Positions 33,026 through 42,747 of a stretch of DNA of 64,000 nt are shown in pieces. The position numbers and the translations under genes are program-made. Each line of letters opens with the position of its first letter. Positions within the stretch are counted from its first letter, which is position 1. The notes under the pieces are model-generated. The model ran no database searches. It worked only from the letters and a program-made list of their open reading frames with translations, and was not told where the DNA came from. This DNA comes from JBBSUQ01 sp964389755 (GTDB lineage Bacteria; Bacteroidota; Bacteroidia; Flavobacteriales_D; Crocinitomicaceae), in NCBI GenBank assembly GCA_964389755.1, contig CAYMEW010000012.1, forward strand, positions 27,618 through 91,617, read 5' to 3'.

Positions 33026-34072
33026 TTGAAGGAACGACTTCTTTATTTTCATCCCGGACTTTCTTCCTTTGTGACCAAGGATCTTGAAATCCTGGCAAAA
33101 CAGTTTGAAGTGCGCTCCTTTTATTTCGATGTGCGTCGCAAGAAACGCCTGCCGATCGTATTGCTCAAACAGTTTTTTTTTCTTTTGAACAAAGGATTTT
33201 CCGCGTCGGTTTGGGTTTGCCAGTTTGCAGGCTATCATTCCTATCTTCCGGTGATGTTGGGTCGCGCACTTGGAAAAAAGGTCGTACTTATTTTGGGCGG
33301 AACCGATTGCGTTAGTTTTCCTTCAATAGAATACGGCGCTCTGCGTCACCAACCGATGCGTTACTTTACGGCTCGCAGTATTCAAAAAGCGCACCTGCTC
33401 CTGCCTGTCTCCGAAACGTTGGTTCATTATTCCTATACTTACACGAACAATGATTTTCCGAACCAGGGTTATAAAGCACACATTCGGTCCGTTAAAACTC
33501 CTTACAAAGTGATCTTCAACGGATACGATGCCGACAAATGGCCGCTTGGGACCCATCGGGAAGGACGTTCCTTCGTGACGGTCGGCGCCGATCTCGGAAC
33601 GCGTTTCGGAAAACGGCTTAAAGGCATTGATCTGATCTTAGAAATTGCTCCGCTTCTGCCGGATTGCCGTTTTTACATAATCGGTGGTGATAAATTGAAT
33701 GAAAAAGTTCCGGAAAATGTTGAACTGCTGTCATTTATTCCGAATAAAGAATTGCACGCATTCCTGGGAACTAAGCAATTTTACCTTCAGTTATCTCTCA
33801 GTGAAGGATTTCCGAACGCACTTTGTGAGGCCATGTTGACCGGGTGCATCCCAATCGTTTCAAATGTGGGCGAAATGCCTTCTATTGTCGGGAATACCGG
33901 TTTCATTCTTGAGCGACGTGATCCACAGCTGTTAATAGACTTAATCCGGAAATCCATGGAAGCCCCAAAGCTTCCTGAAAACAGTCGTAACCAAATCAGC
34001 AAGAACTATCCGGTTCAGAGAAGAGAACGGGAATTAACAGAAACACTGTCGGCACTTTTCAACGAAAGGTAG
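33026..34072 (+). CDS. Glycosyltransferase family 4-like protein
   Basis: 348 residues, TTG start one base after the methyltransferase stop. GT-B fold: the N-terminal domain includes KKVVLILGGTDCV, the C-terminal part has KGIDLILEIAPLLPDCRFYIIGG and SLSEGFPNALCEAMLTGCIP with the Glu-x7-Glu signature. It ends one base from the convergent YfhO gene. Confidence 0.88.
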   Translation: MKERLLYFHPGLSSFVTKDLEILAKQFEVRSFYFDVRRKKRLPIVLLKQFFFLLNKGFSASVWVCQFAGYHSYLPVMLGRALGKKVVLILGGTDCVSFPSIEYGALRHQPMRYFTARSIQKAHLLLPVSETLVHYSYTYTNNDFPNQGYKAHIRSVKTPYKVIFNGYDADKWPLGTHREGRSFVTVGADLGTRFGKRLKGIDLILEIAPLLPDCRFYIIGGDKLNEKVPENVELLSFIPNKELHAFLGTKQFYLQLSLSEGFPNALCEAMLTGCIPIVSNVGEMPSIVGNTGFILERRDPQLLIDLIRKSMEAPKLPENSRNQISKNYPVQRRERELTETLSALFNER

Positions 34073-34073
34073 C

Positions 34074-37034
34074 TTATTCAGCCTTTTTCTTTCTTTCCCA
34101 AAACAGGAGCACCGGTATACTCAGAATCAGAAGAATTGTACCTGCGATTGCCATTACTTTCGCAGTGTGATAGGCCGGAATATCAAAGCGAAATACGACC
34201 TCATGTGTACCCGCTTCAACCGGTAAGCCACGAAGCAGGTAGTCCGTTTTAACAATCTCTGTTTCCCTGTCGTCTACAAGCGCTTTCCAGCCGGAAGGGT
34301 AATAGATTTCGGAAAAGACGGCGAATTGCTTACTATCGCACTGGATACTGTATTTGATTTCATTCGGTTTGTACGAAGTCATACGGATCGTTCCCGAGCC
34401 GGAAAAGCTTTTAGTACCGATCTTTTCAACAGCGGAAGTCGGCACAATGGCTTCCTGTGCGGGTTCGAATGTTTGCTTCACGCGAATGGAGACCATACTC
34501 GAAAAAGAAGCACTCGTATCACTGGCAATTGTTTGTGCCGGAACCATTCCCGAATTCCCGTTAACATCCTGTACAAAAAATGCCTGGCTTCCTTCCTGCA
34601 TTCCGTTCTGCAACTGTACTTTTAAAGTATCCTGCCCCGGAATCAGATACCGAATATCTTCGCTACCGTACACCAGTTGTTGTTTTACCGTTTCGCCATT
34701 TACGAGGAGATTTCCTTTTCCAACGTTTTCTATCTCAAACTCACTGCCGAGTCCGCGAATTTCCGCATTCCCATCCTTTGCAGGTACCAGTTTCTGAACA
34801 AACCAGGCATTTCCTAGTGCGGTTGGATTCACACGAACCTGATCACCCTGTATGAAGTATTTGACATTTAACATGTCGAATACCTTATTATTACTTTGCG
34901 AAAGGTGAAAGTCAAAGATGTTCTGGATATTGCGAAGTTTTGCGCCGTGGTATCCTCCGAGGTTCTTATGAAAATAAGATGCCCGCGAACTTCCCCAGGG
35001 GTTGTTATAGGTGAAAACGCGGTAATTTGTTGCAAAGTTCAGAGCCGAAAAACGGTAATCGTCGATCACGCGCATTTTTGCAATTCCGGAATAACCAAGT
35101 TGTTCTGCCTTCTGCTTTCCTGTCTTCGCACCGGCTTCAACGGCCTGTTTTACACGCGGATCGCTCATCTCCATTTCGAGAATACGCCTGTCCGCAGTGG
35201 TAGGACTAAACGGATAAGCTTTTTCATCTTCCTCCATCCAGTTTTTAAATTCCCCTTTCTGATTTTCATCGGAATTCAAATAGTTTCGTGCAACCGGGAT
35301 CATATCACCCATCACCAAAACTGCAATTCCTGCCATGAGAACTGCGGAAGGAAGTGAAGTATAAAAGAAAATAGCCAAAAATCCGGCACCAAGTACAAGG
35401 AAGATCAGGGATCTGTTTACAGAGGAATTAAAAATTTCCTGTCGCACCTTCTTAAATTCCGAAAACTGTGCACGCGCCATTTCCTCCTGTTGCTGAATGA
35501 TCTGAGCAATTTGTTCCTGGTTATTGATATCTATCCCCTGCTTAAGTAATTGCTGGGGTGGCATGTTGTACAACTGGTCCATGACCATTTGAGCTGTATT
35601 ATCAACCTGTTGCCGTTCCCTGGCAGACGAAAAACCGTCGCCCAGACCAAAAACACGCATCCCTACGAGTAACACGAAAATCGACGCGGCCGCGATGAAG
35701 AACGGTTTTTTATTCTGAGTAATCGCCTCGCGGTTAGCAACAAGTCTTTCCAAAAAGAGTATGCCGATAATCGGTACGATCAGTTCAATAAGCACGAGAA
35801 TGATGGTAACGGTACGAAACTTATTATATCCGGGAATATGTTTGATGAAGAAATCAGTCAGTCCCATAAAGTTGTGACCCCAGGAAAGTAAAAGTGCCAA
35901 AATTCCTACTGTAAACAGGGCCCATTTTCGACGGTCCGGAACGTAGATCAGCCCGAGGATCATTAATAGAAACATCACGATTCCAACATACACCGGGCCG
36001 GAAGTAATAGGTTGTTCTCCCCAGTACATACCGAACGGAGCCCTGAGCGCATTTTCCATCTCCTCGGATGTACGGTCTGAATTCTCTACCGATTCCAGGA
36101 AACGGGAGTCAGCTATTCCTACAGATGCCGATCCCTTTACATACGGTGAAATGAGGGTGAACGATTCTCCGATTCCATAACTCCAGTTGGTGATATAATC
36201 CTCTGAAAGTCCGTCGCTCTTTGCCAGCGCGTCGCCGGACGGTGTGATGGTTACGTCGTTCTCTCCACGAATTGTATACCGGGCATAATCGGAGGTCATT
36301 GAGAAGTTGCCGTAATTAATCACCAGCGCCAGTCCGTAAGCTAATACCAAACCGACTGATATCTTTAGGAAATGGCCCAGGTTCTTTTGCCGGAAAGCAC
36401 GGATTATTTCGTAAATACCGAGCGCCAACAGTAAAAATCCCAGGTAATAGGTTACCTGCAAATGGTTGGCTGCCAGTTCAAAGCTCATAAAAAGTGCAGA
36501 CAGAACCAGTCCCCACCTCCAGTTATTGCGATACGTCAGAATAAATGCGCCCACTACCGGCGCCATTAGGGCCACCGCAATAGCCTTTGAATTATGACCT
36601 GCCTGGAGAATTACGATTTCATAACTTGCAAATGCAAAGGCTAACGCACCGATCGCCGAGATCCACGGGCGCACACGTAGGCAAAGGCCCAGCAAGAAAA
36701 ATCCTATGAGGTGCAACAGGAAAATTCCGGGTGCTACACCGACCGCATTTAAAAACGCGATCATGCCCTTCTGAAAGATATTACCTTCATGAAGCACCGA
36801 AATCTGTGCGGCAGGCATTCCTCCGAACATGGAATTGGTCCACAAGGGTTCTTCACCGTATTTTTCCCGAAACATCGCAATTTCATTGGACATACCGGAA
36901 AATTGCTCAATATCGTGTTGCCGGACGTCATATCCGTTGAAATCTGGCGTAAAATACAGGTAAGCAATGATGAAAAATACAACAAGAATAGCCAGATGCG
37001 GCCAGTACTTTTTAAAGATGCTACCAGTATTCAT
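34074..37034 (-). CDS. YfhO-type large membrane protein
   Basis: 986 residues. About a dozen membrane segments fill residues 10-570. The first extracytoplasmic loop has the Asp-rich start DFNGYDVRQHD typical of GT-C-like enzymes, where acidic residues bind the lipid-phosphate sugar. From about 600 on, a soluble region with beta-rich segments follows, and a last membrane helix sits near the C-terminus. YfhO family members help glycosylate lipoteichoic acid or other cell-envelope polymers in Gram-positives; the Bacteroidota substrate is unknown. Its position beside glycosyltransferase genes supports a surface-glycan role. Confidence 0.85.
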   Translation of the reverse strand: MNTGSIFKKYWPHLAILVVFFIIAYLYFTPDFNGYDVRQHDIEQFSGMSNEIAMFREKYGEEPLWTNSMFGGMPAAQISVLHEGNIFQKGMIAFLNAVGVAPGIFLLHLIGFFLLGLCLRVRPWISAIGALAFAFASYEIVILQAGHNSKAIAVALMAPVVGAFILTYRNNWRWGLVLSALFMSFELAANHLQVTYYLGFLLLALGIYEIIRAFRQKNLGHFLKISVGLVLAYGLALVINYGNFSMTSDYARYTIRGENDVTITPSGDALAKSDGLSEDYITNWSYGIGESFTLISPYVKGSASVGIADSRFLESVENSDRTSEEMENALRAPFGMYWGEQPITSGPVYVGIVMFLLMILGLIYVPDRRKWALFTVGILALLLSWGHNFMGLTDFFIKHIPGYNKFRTVTIILVLIELIVPIIGILFLERLVANREAITQNKKPFFIAAASIFVLLVGMRVFGLGDGFSSARERQQVDNTAQMVMDQLYNMPPQQLLKQGIDINNQEQIAQIIQQQEEMARAQFSEFKKVRQEIFNSSVNRSLIFLVLGAGFLAIFFYTSLPSAVLMAGIAVLVMGDMIPVARNYLNSDENQKGEFKNWMEEDEKAYPFSPTTADRRILEMEMSDPRVKQAVEAGAKTGKQKAEQLGYSGIAKMRVIDDYRFSALNFATNYRVFTYNNPWGSSRASYFHKNLGGYHGAKLRNIQNIFDFHLSQSNNKVFDMLNVKYFIQGDQVRVNPTALGNAWFVQKLVPAKDGNAEIRGLGSEFEIENVGKGNLLVNGETVKQQLVYGSEDIRYLIPGQDTLKVQLQNGMQEGSQAFFVQDVNGNSGMVPAQTIASDTSASFSSMVSIRVKQTFEPAQEAIVPTSAVEKIGTKSFSGSGTIRMTSYKPNEIKYSIQCDSKQFAVFSEIYYPSGWKALVDDRETEIVKTDYLLRGLPVEAGTHEVVFRFDIPAYHTAKVMAIAGTILLILSIPVLLFWERKKKAE

Positions 37035-37126
37035 ATCAGAAAGTTTTATAAATATTCGATTTATTGCGGTGAAGATACATATTTTGTTTTTCCAAACGAA
37101 ATACCGTCCATTCTAATCATTCCCGG

Positions 37127-37381
37127 TCAAACTTCTTCCCAATCGGTGTAGGCGGTTGAGGATTCGGACGGGTCGGGTTTGGAGATTCGGATTTTTCCGC
37201 GGTTGGCCTGACTTTCACGCTTTAAACGCGCAAGTTCTTTCTCGCGTTCGATCATTTGACGCTCGGCGTCGGCATTGCGACGGGCCTGCATAAGCCGGCC
37301 GATAAAACGCAGGAGCACCACGGCCCCCACGATCATCAGCAGCATGCGAAAAAGTCCGGTAATACTCGCCTCAGCTATCAT
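37127..37381 (-). CDS. Small single-pass membrane protein (DUF4834-like)
   Basis: 84 residues. One membrane helix (about 8-30), then a basic stretch and a charged helix (ADAERQMIEREKELARLKRE), ending acidic. It resembles the small DUF4834 proteins of Flavobacteriia. Its ATG shares one base with the carB stop (TAATG), so it is translated from the carB mRNA. Function unknown. Confidence 0.75.
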   Translation of the reverse strand: MIAEASITGLFRMLLMIVGAVVLLRFIGRLMQARRNADAERQMIEREKELARLKRESQANRGKIRISKPDPSESSTAYTDWEEV

Positions 37382-40197
37382 TAGCGGGAAAGGTGCATAT
37401 TACGTTCGGAATAGATCTTTGTAAAGAACGGGTCTTTCAGGTTCTTAATGAAACGGATCGCCTCACCGGTCGATTTCATTTCAGGTCCGAGCTCTTTCTT
37501 AACATCCGGGAATTTTTCATACGAAAACACGGGTATCTTGATCGCGTAACCTTCTTTGCGCGGGTTAAAGCTAAAGTCTTTCACCTTTTTCTCACCGAGC
37601 ATGATCTTTGTCGCATAGTTCACATACGGTTCGTCGTATGCTTTCGCAATGAACGGCACCGTACGCGAAGCTCGCGGGTTTGCCTCGATTACGTAAACTT
37701 TATCGTCTTTGATCGCAAACTGAATGTTGATCAGTCCGACGGTTCGCAGTTCCACGGCAATTTTGCGGGTAATGTCTTCGATCTGTTGCATTACGAAGTC
37801 TCCGAGGTTGTACGGCGGAAGAACAGCGTAGGAATCGCCGGAGTGAATTCCGGCAGGTTCAATGTGCTGCATTACACCGATAATGTACACGTCTTTCCCG
37901 TCGCAGATGGCATCGGCTTCTGCTTCGATTGCGCCACCGAGGAAGTGATCCAGCAGGATCTGGTTATTTCCCATCTCGTTGATGATGTCCACCACGTGAT
38001 GTTCCAACTCTTCTTTATTAATGACGATCTTCATTTTTTGTCCTCCCAAAACATAAGAAGGTCGCACCAGAAGCGGGAATCCGAGTTCGTCGGCCAGTTC
38101 GAGTGCCTGTTCGGCGCTTTCAACAACGCCGTATTTCGGGAACGGAATGCCATTCGCTTCGAGCATTTTCGAGAAACGCCCGCGATCTTCTGCAAGGTCG
38201 AGTGCCTCAAAACTGGTCCCCATGATCTTAATGCCGTAACGTTCGAGTTTCTCTGCGAGCTTGAGCGCCGTTTGTCCGCCGAGCTGCACGATCACACCTT
38301 CCGGTTTCTCATGGCGAATGATGTCGTAGATATGCTCCCAGAAAACTGGTTCAAAATACAACTTATCAGCTGTGTCGAAATCGGTTGAAACGGTTTCCGG
38401 GTTGCAATTGATCATCACGGTTTCGTAACCGCACTCTTTTGCGGCCAGCACACCGTGTACACAGGAATAATCAAATTCGATTCCCTGCCCGATCCGGTTA
38501 GGTCCGGACCCGAGTACCACGATCTTCTTGCGATCGGAAACGATGCTTTCGTTCTCTTCCTCGAAAGTCGAGTAATAATAAGGCGTTTGTGCTTCGAATT
38601 CGGCTGCACAGGTATCGACGAGCTTGTAGACGCGGCGGATACCGAATTCCTCGCGCTTGTTATATACCTCAGATTCGAGGCAGCGCAGCAGGTGTGCGAC
38701 CTGACGATCGGCATATCCTTTTTGCTTGGCTTCGAAAAGGAGTTCTTTCGGAAGGTTCTCGAGGTGAAATTTCTCAATACGGCGTTCCAGCTTGATCAGG
38801 TCCTCGATCTGCTTGAGGAACCAGATGTCGATCCTTGTCTTTTCGACGATGGTCTTAAATGGAATCCCGAGTTTAATGGCGTCGTAAATGTGAAAAAGAC
38901 GGTTCCAGCTCGGGTTTTCAAGGCTGTACAGGATCCCATCCTGATTGGTCATTTCGCGCCCGTCGGCGCCGAGTCCGTTCCGGTTGATCTCGAGCGACTG
39001 ACAGGCTTTCTGCAGGGCTTCCTGGAACGAACGTCCGATGCCCATCACCTCACCTACAGACTTCATTTGCAGGCCGAGTTTACGGTTTGTGCCCGGGAAT
39101 TTATTAAAGTTCCAGCGTGGAATTTTCACGATCACGTAATCGAGTGTCGGTTCGAAAAGTGCCGATGTCGTTTTCGTGATCTGGTTTTTCAGTTCACTGA
39201 GGTGGTAACCGATGGCGAGTTTCGAAGCGATCTTCGCAATCGGGTAACCGGTAGCTTTTGAAGCAAGTGCCGAAGAACGCGATACGCGCGGGTTGATCTC
39301 AATGGTAATAATATCTTCTTTATCATCGGGCGAGACTGCAAACTGAACGTTACATCCGCCGGCAAAATTACCGATCGAACGCATCATCAGGATCGCCATG
39401 TCCCGCATTTTCTGGAACGTGGTGTCCGAAAGTGTCATGGCCGGAGCCACCGTGATCGAGTCTCCCGTGTGAATTCCCATCGGGTCGAAGTTTTCGATCG
39501 AACAGATGATCACCACGTTGTCGTTCGCGTCGCGCAGCAACTCGAGTTCGTATTCTTTCCAGCCGATGAGTGCTTTATCGATCATTACCTCATGAATGGG
39601 CGACAGTTGCAGACCGCGCTCCAGCAGGTTATCGAATTCTTTGGGATCGTAAACGATCGATGCACCGGAACCACCCAGCGTATAAGAAGGGCGGATACAC
39701 AGAGGGAAACCGAACTTCTGTGCGATCTCCTTTCCTTCCAGGAAAGACTTTGCAGTGCTTTGCGGAGCCATCGGTACGCCGATCTTTTCCATCAGGCCGC
39801 GGAAGGCCTCGCGGTTTTCGGTGATCTCAATGGCATTGATGTCCACACCGATGATCTTTACACCATGATCTTCCCATATTCCCATTTCATCGCACTTGAT
39901 ACAAAGGTTCAGGGCTGTCTGCCCTCCCATGGTCGGAAGAACGGCATCGATCTGGTGCTTTTGCAGGATCTCCACGATACTTTCAGGCTCAAGCGGCAGC
40001 AGGTAAATATTATCTGCAACCACTTTGTCTGTCATAATAGTAGCCGGGTTCGAGTTAATCAGTGTTACTTCGATCCCTTCTTCGCGCAACGATCTCGCTG
40101 CCTGGGATCCGGAATAATCAAACTCACAGGCCTGGCCAATCACTATGGGGCCGCTTCCGATGATCAAAATGGATTTAATGGACGTGTCTTTTGGCAT
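37381..40197 (-). CDS. carB: Carbamoyl-phosphate synthase large subunit, short form
   Basis: 938 residues from the ATG at 40197; a longer frame would need a TTG next to the promoter. It makes carbamoyl phosphate from bicarbonate, ammonia and two ATP for pyrimidine and arginine synthesis. Two ATP-grasp halves are visible: IGSGPIVIGQACEFDYSG opens the first and LGSGPNRIGQGIEFDYSC the second, each followed by its ATP-grasp core (RPSYTLGGSG and RPSYVLGGQ). The protein stops just after the second half. The roughly 130-residue C-terminal MGS-like allosteric domain of E. coli CarB (1073 residues) is absent. A short form is, as I recall, usual in Flavobacteriia. carA is not in the window. Confidence 0.97.
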   Translation of the reverse strand: MPKDTSIKSILIIGSGPIVIGQACEFDYSGSQAARSLREEGIEVTLINSNPATIMTDKVVADNIYLLPLEPESIVEILQKHQIDAVLPTMGGQTALNLCIKCDEMGIWEDHGVKIIGVDINAIEITENREAFRGLMEKIGVPMAPQSTAKSFLEGKEIAQKFGFPLCIRPSYTLGGSGASIVYDPKEFDNLLERGLQLSPIHEVMIDKALIGWKEYELELLRDANDNVVIICSIENFDPMGIHTGDSITVAPAMTLSDTTFQKMRDMAILMMRSIGNFAGGCNVQFAVSPDDKEDIITIEINPRVSRSSALASKATGYPIAKIASKLAIGYHLSELKNQITKTTSALFEPTLDYVIVKIPRWNFNKFPGTNRKLGLQMKSVGEVMGIGRSFQEALQKACQSLEINRNGLGADGREMTNQDGILYSLENPSWNRLFHIYDAIKLGIPFKTIVEKTRIDIWFLKQIEDLIKLERRIEKFHLENLPKELLFEAKQKGYADRQVAHLLRCLESEVYNKREEFGIRRVYKLVDTCAAEFEAQTPYYYSTFEEENESIVSDRKKIVVLGSGPNRIGQGIEFDYSCVHGVLAAKECGYETVMINCNPETVSTDFDTADKLYFEPVFWEHIYDIIRHEKPEGVIVQLGGQTALKLAEKLERYGIKIMGTSFEALDLAEDRGRFSKMLEANGIPFPKYGVVESAEQALELADELGFPLLVRPSYVLGGQKMKIVINKEELEHHVVDIINEMGNNQILLDHFLGGAIEAEADAICDGKDVYIIGVMQHIEPAGIHSGDSYAVLPPYNLGDFVMQQIEDITRKIAVELRTVGLINIQFAIKDDKVYVIEANPRASRTVPFIAKAYDEPYVNYATKIMLGEKKVKDFSFNPRKEGYAIKIPVFSYEKFPDVKKELGPEMKSTGEAIRFIKNLKDPFFTKIYSERNMHLSR

Positions 40198-40250
40198 TTT
40201 CTGCTCTTTTTTAGATTCAATTCTGAATGAAGGATTCAACAAATTGAGTG

Positions 40251-40258
40251 CAAATTTA
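40251..40258 (-). promoter_or_regulatory. -7 box TAAATTTG of carB
   Basis: Exact TAnnTTTG match on the minus strand, 53 bases before the ATG at 40197. Confidence 0.5.
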
Positions 40259-40410
40259 AAGAAAAGTCGCGAACGTTCCCCCGAAAGAAAATGCTGTTTT
40301 TAACACCCTTTGTTAATTCCGCCGCATATTGTTCCCTGTAGGGAGAGTCGGAACATGTATTTGTTCAAAAAATTTACCATGGAAAATGTTCAAATATCTG
40401 AAACATGACA

Positions 40411-40418
40411 TACATTTG
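40411..40418 (+). promoter_or_regulatory. -7 box TACATTTG of the sorted surface protein
   Basis: Exact TAnnTTTG match, 23 bases before the ATG at 40442. Upstream, a short hairpin TGTTCC/GGAACA lies at 40330-40355. Confidence 0.6.
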
Positions 40419-40441
40419 CTCCAACATATAAATTATTACTT

Positions 40442-42631
40442 ATGAAGCACGTTTACAAACTACTAACCGTAGCCTTGTGCTTATTCGCGGTATCGCGAGC
40501 ACAGGCTCAAACGTATGTAAGTGACACCACTACTGCACAGTATATGTCCGCTTACAACCAATCCTTCACATTTTCATTTACCGGGCTTCCTGCCGGTGGG
40601 TGGGGCAACGGAACTCTCGTTGTTTATTTCCAGGGAGATTTCGGCGATACGGGTGAATTTGCAGCCGCTGTAGACGAAGATGGTACAGCAATCGGACAGG
40701 CAGGACCTTATGCATCACAGTCGGACTGTAGCCCGATCGATTCGGCTTACCTGACGTTCAACGCCGGGCAAATTGATACCTGGCTTGCAGATTCGCAGGT
40801 TGATTTTACCCTGACGCTTTCCGGAAACGTGGACCTCGGTGTGTGCACCGGAAACGCCATGCTTCAGTGTCGCCTGATCTATAACTACTGTGCAGCGGGA
40901 ACACCGCAGGAATTCGCCAGCTTTAACCTCACGGATTCCGTATTTTGTACATACGACGGCGCTATGGCACTTACCGGAACACCTGCTAACGGAACGTTCA
41001 GCGGACCGGGTGTGACCAATAACGTGTTTAACCCGATCGGACTTACTCCCGGAAGCGCCTATATGATCCTGTATACGGCCACGGATGGTATCGGCTGTAC
41101 TACGACTTATTCGAAAAAGGTTAAGATCCTCAGAGCTCCTTCGGCAATGGATACACTGACCTGTCCGGGAACAGATGCCGTACTTACTGTACCGGGTGGC
41201 GGAACTTATGTATGGTTCTACGATGATCAGCTGACACAGGTGATTGACAGCGGAAACGTGGTAAACGCCAACCCGATCTCACAAACAACGAATTACTACG
41301 TGGCGTCCCTGAATACAACCGCTACTTTTGCTGTGGACAGTATCTCGGTACTCGACTCGATGGTCGTGGATCACAACACAACAACCGGTGATGACCGTGG
41401 TGGGATTGCCATTACACCGAATTACATTTATGTGGTTGGTGACAATAACACCGTGCGTGCCAATGCTTCCGACCTCACCGGCCAGGTATCACTCCCCATT
41501 CGCGATGCGATCTTCAGTGACCTTGCAAACGGACAACTGTATACGCTGTGGAGCACGGTGGAGAACAGTGATCCTAATTACAACACGCCAAACGTACTGG
41601 TGGATGCAATCCGCCCGATGGATGCCGACCTCGTGATCGGATCAGAAACGTACATGATCGATCAGCCTTTCATGGTTCAATACGGTTCAACAATCCTGAC
41701 CGGAAACGGATTTGTAGCAGTAAGAAGCGGTGTGGACAATCATGTTTACGTGATCGACCTCGACAATTTCGCCGTTGAAGACCTGGGTGTACATTCATTT
41801 AATAACTATACCGCCGAAAACTGGTCTAACTGGGGCGTCCTGGAATATGACGGGATTGATTTTTACGCACTTTACCGATCCAATAGCGGTAGTATGATCG
41901 TTCGTCACAACCTGACAAATGACAACATCACGACTGTTGTGAATTTCCCGAACGGTATCAGTGACCTCGCTTCTTTTACGGTATCCCCCTGGAACGACCG
42001 CTGGTATTTCCATTATGAAGGTGGCTCAACCACTTTCGGTGGTTCAACTGAAACAATGGGATACGCAGCTGCAGGTTCAAACGGCATAGTTATTCAGAAC
42101 AACGAACTCGGATGTTACACAGAGGTGGAAGTATTCGTGGACCAGATCGATCTGGGTATGGACACTACCGTGTGTGAATACAATACACCGTTCGTATTGT
42201 TTGCAGGACTCGGATACAATGCCTATTCCTGGAATGGCGTGAACAACAACTACAACGCCTTCCCGGTTTCCGAAAGCGGTATGTACGTGGTGGAAGCAAT
42301 CGACGATTACAATTGTTCAATCATGGATACAATTAACGTAACGGTTGATCCGTGCCTCGGACTTGCCGAAAACACGACTGACATGAGTATGACGCTTTTC
42401 CCGAACCCGGTGAACAACAAGGCTACGCTTGCTATTGCTTCTGCAGTGAATACACGTGCCGAAATGAGCATCTGCGACGTGAACGGAAAAGTACTTTCAT
42501 CTGAAACGGTTCAGATCACAGACGGAAACAATACGATCACTTTCGATGCAAGCGCATTCGAAGCTGGTGTTTACCTGATCCGTCTTGAGAGCGAAGCGGG
42601 AACTCAGCTGATCCGCTTTGTAAAGAATTAA
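40442..42631 (+). CDS. Secreted surface protein with type IX (type A) sorting domain
   Basis: 729 residues. Signal peptide (KHVYKLLTVALCLFAVSRAQ, cleavage after AQAQ). The middle holds beta-sandwich segments, including an N-terminal domain with pairs of Cys, and a region around 300-560 that looks like a propeller or solenoid (YIYVVGDNNTVRANASDLTG). The last 80 residues are a type A sorting domain: MTLFPNPVNNKATLAI, ICDVNGKVL and AGVYLIRLESEAG. It should be exported by Sec, moved through the type IX system and anchored on the cell surface. A promoter and a strong terminator bracket it, so it is monocistronic. Confidence 0.9.
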   Translation: MKHVYKLLTVALCLFAVSRAQAQTYVSDTTTAQYMSAYNQSFTFSFTGLPAGGWGNGTLVVYFQGDFGDTGEFAAAVDEDGTAIGQAGPYASQSDCSPIDSAYLTFNAGQIDTWLADSQVDFTLTLSGNVDLGVCTGNAMLQCRLIYNYCAAGTPQEFASFNLTDSVFCTYDGAMALTGTPANGTFSGPGVTNNVFNPIGLTPGSAYMILYTATDGIGCTTTYSKKVKILRAPSAMDTLTCPGTDAVLTVPGGGTYVWFYDDQLTQVIDSGNVVNANPISQTTNYYVASLNTTATFAVDSISVLDSMVVDHNTTTGDDRGGIAITPNYIYVVGDNNTVRANASDLTGQVSLPIRDAIFSDLANGQLYTLWSTVENSDPNYNTPNVLVDAIRPMDADLVIGSETYMIDQPFMVQYGSTILTGNGFVAVRSGVDNHVYVIDLDNFAVEDLGVHSFNNYTAENWSNWGVLEYDGIDFYALYRSNSGSMIVRHNLTNDNITTVVNFPNGISDLASFTVSPWNDRWYFHYEGGSTTFGGSTETMGYAAAGSNGIVIQNNELGCYTEVEVFVDQIDLGMDTTVCEYNTPFVLFAGLGYNAYSWNGVNNNYNAFPVSESGMYVVEAIDDYNCSIMDTINVTVDPCLGLAENTTDMSMTLFPNPVNNKATLAIASAVNTRAEMSICDVNGKVLSSETVQITDGNNTITFDASAFEAGVYLIRLESEAGTQLIRFVKN

Positions 42632-42656
42632 TAAGCTTCGACCAAAAACACAAAAG

Positions 42657-42693
42657 AAAACCGTCGGTACCTGCGAGGCCGACGGTTTTTTTT
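42657..42693. terminator. Intrinsic terminator, bidirectional
   Basis: CCGTCGG (42661-42667) pairs with CCGACGG (42679-42685) around an 11-base loop. AAAA precedes and eight T follow, so both strands end in a T-rich run. It serves the surface protein gene and the convergent repressor gene. Confidence 0.92.
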
Positions 42694-42747
42694 ATCGATT
42701 AAGTTTCCGGACGATTGTCAAGCAACAGTCACAGGAATTTCTAAATA

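Noticed and set aside
37393..39261. Long open frames antisense to carB (331 and 268 codons, and another of 253 codons at 39469-40230)
   Set aside because: Their translations show no fold or family, and they lie fully across a strongly conserved gene. They follow from its codon use.
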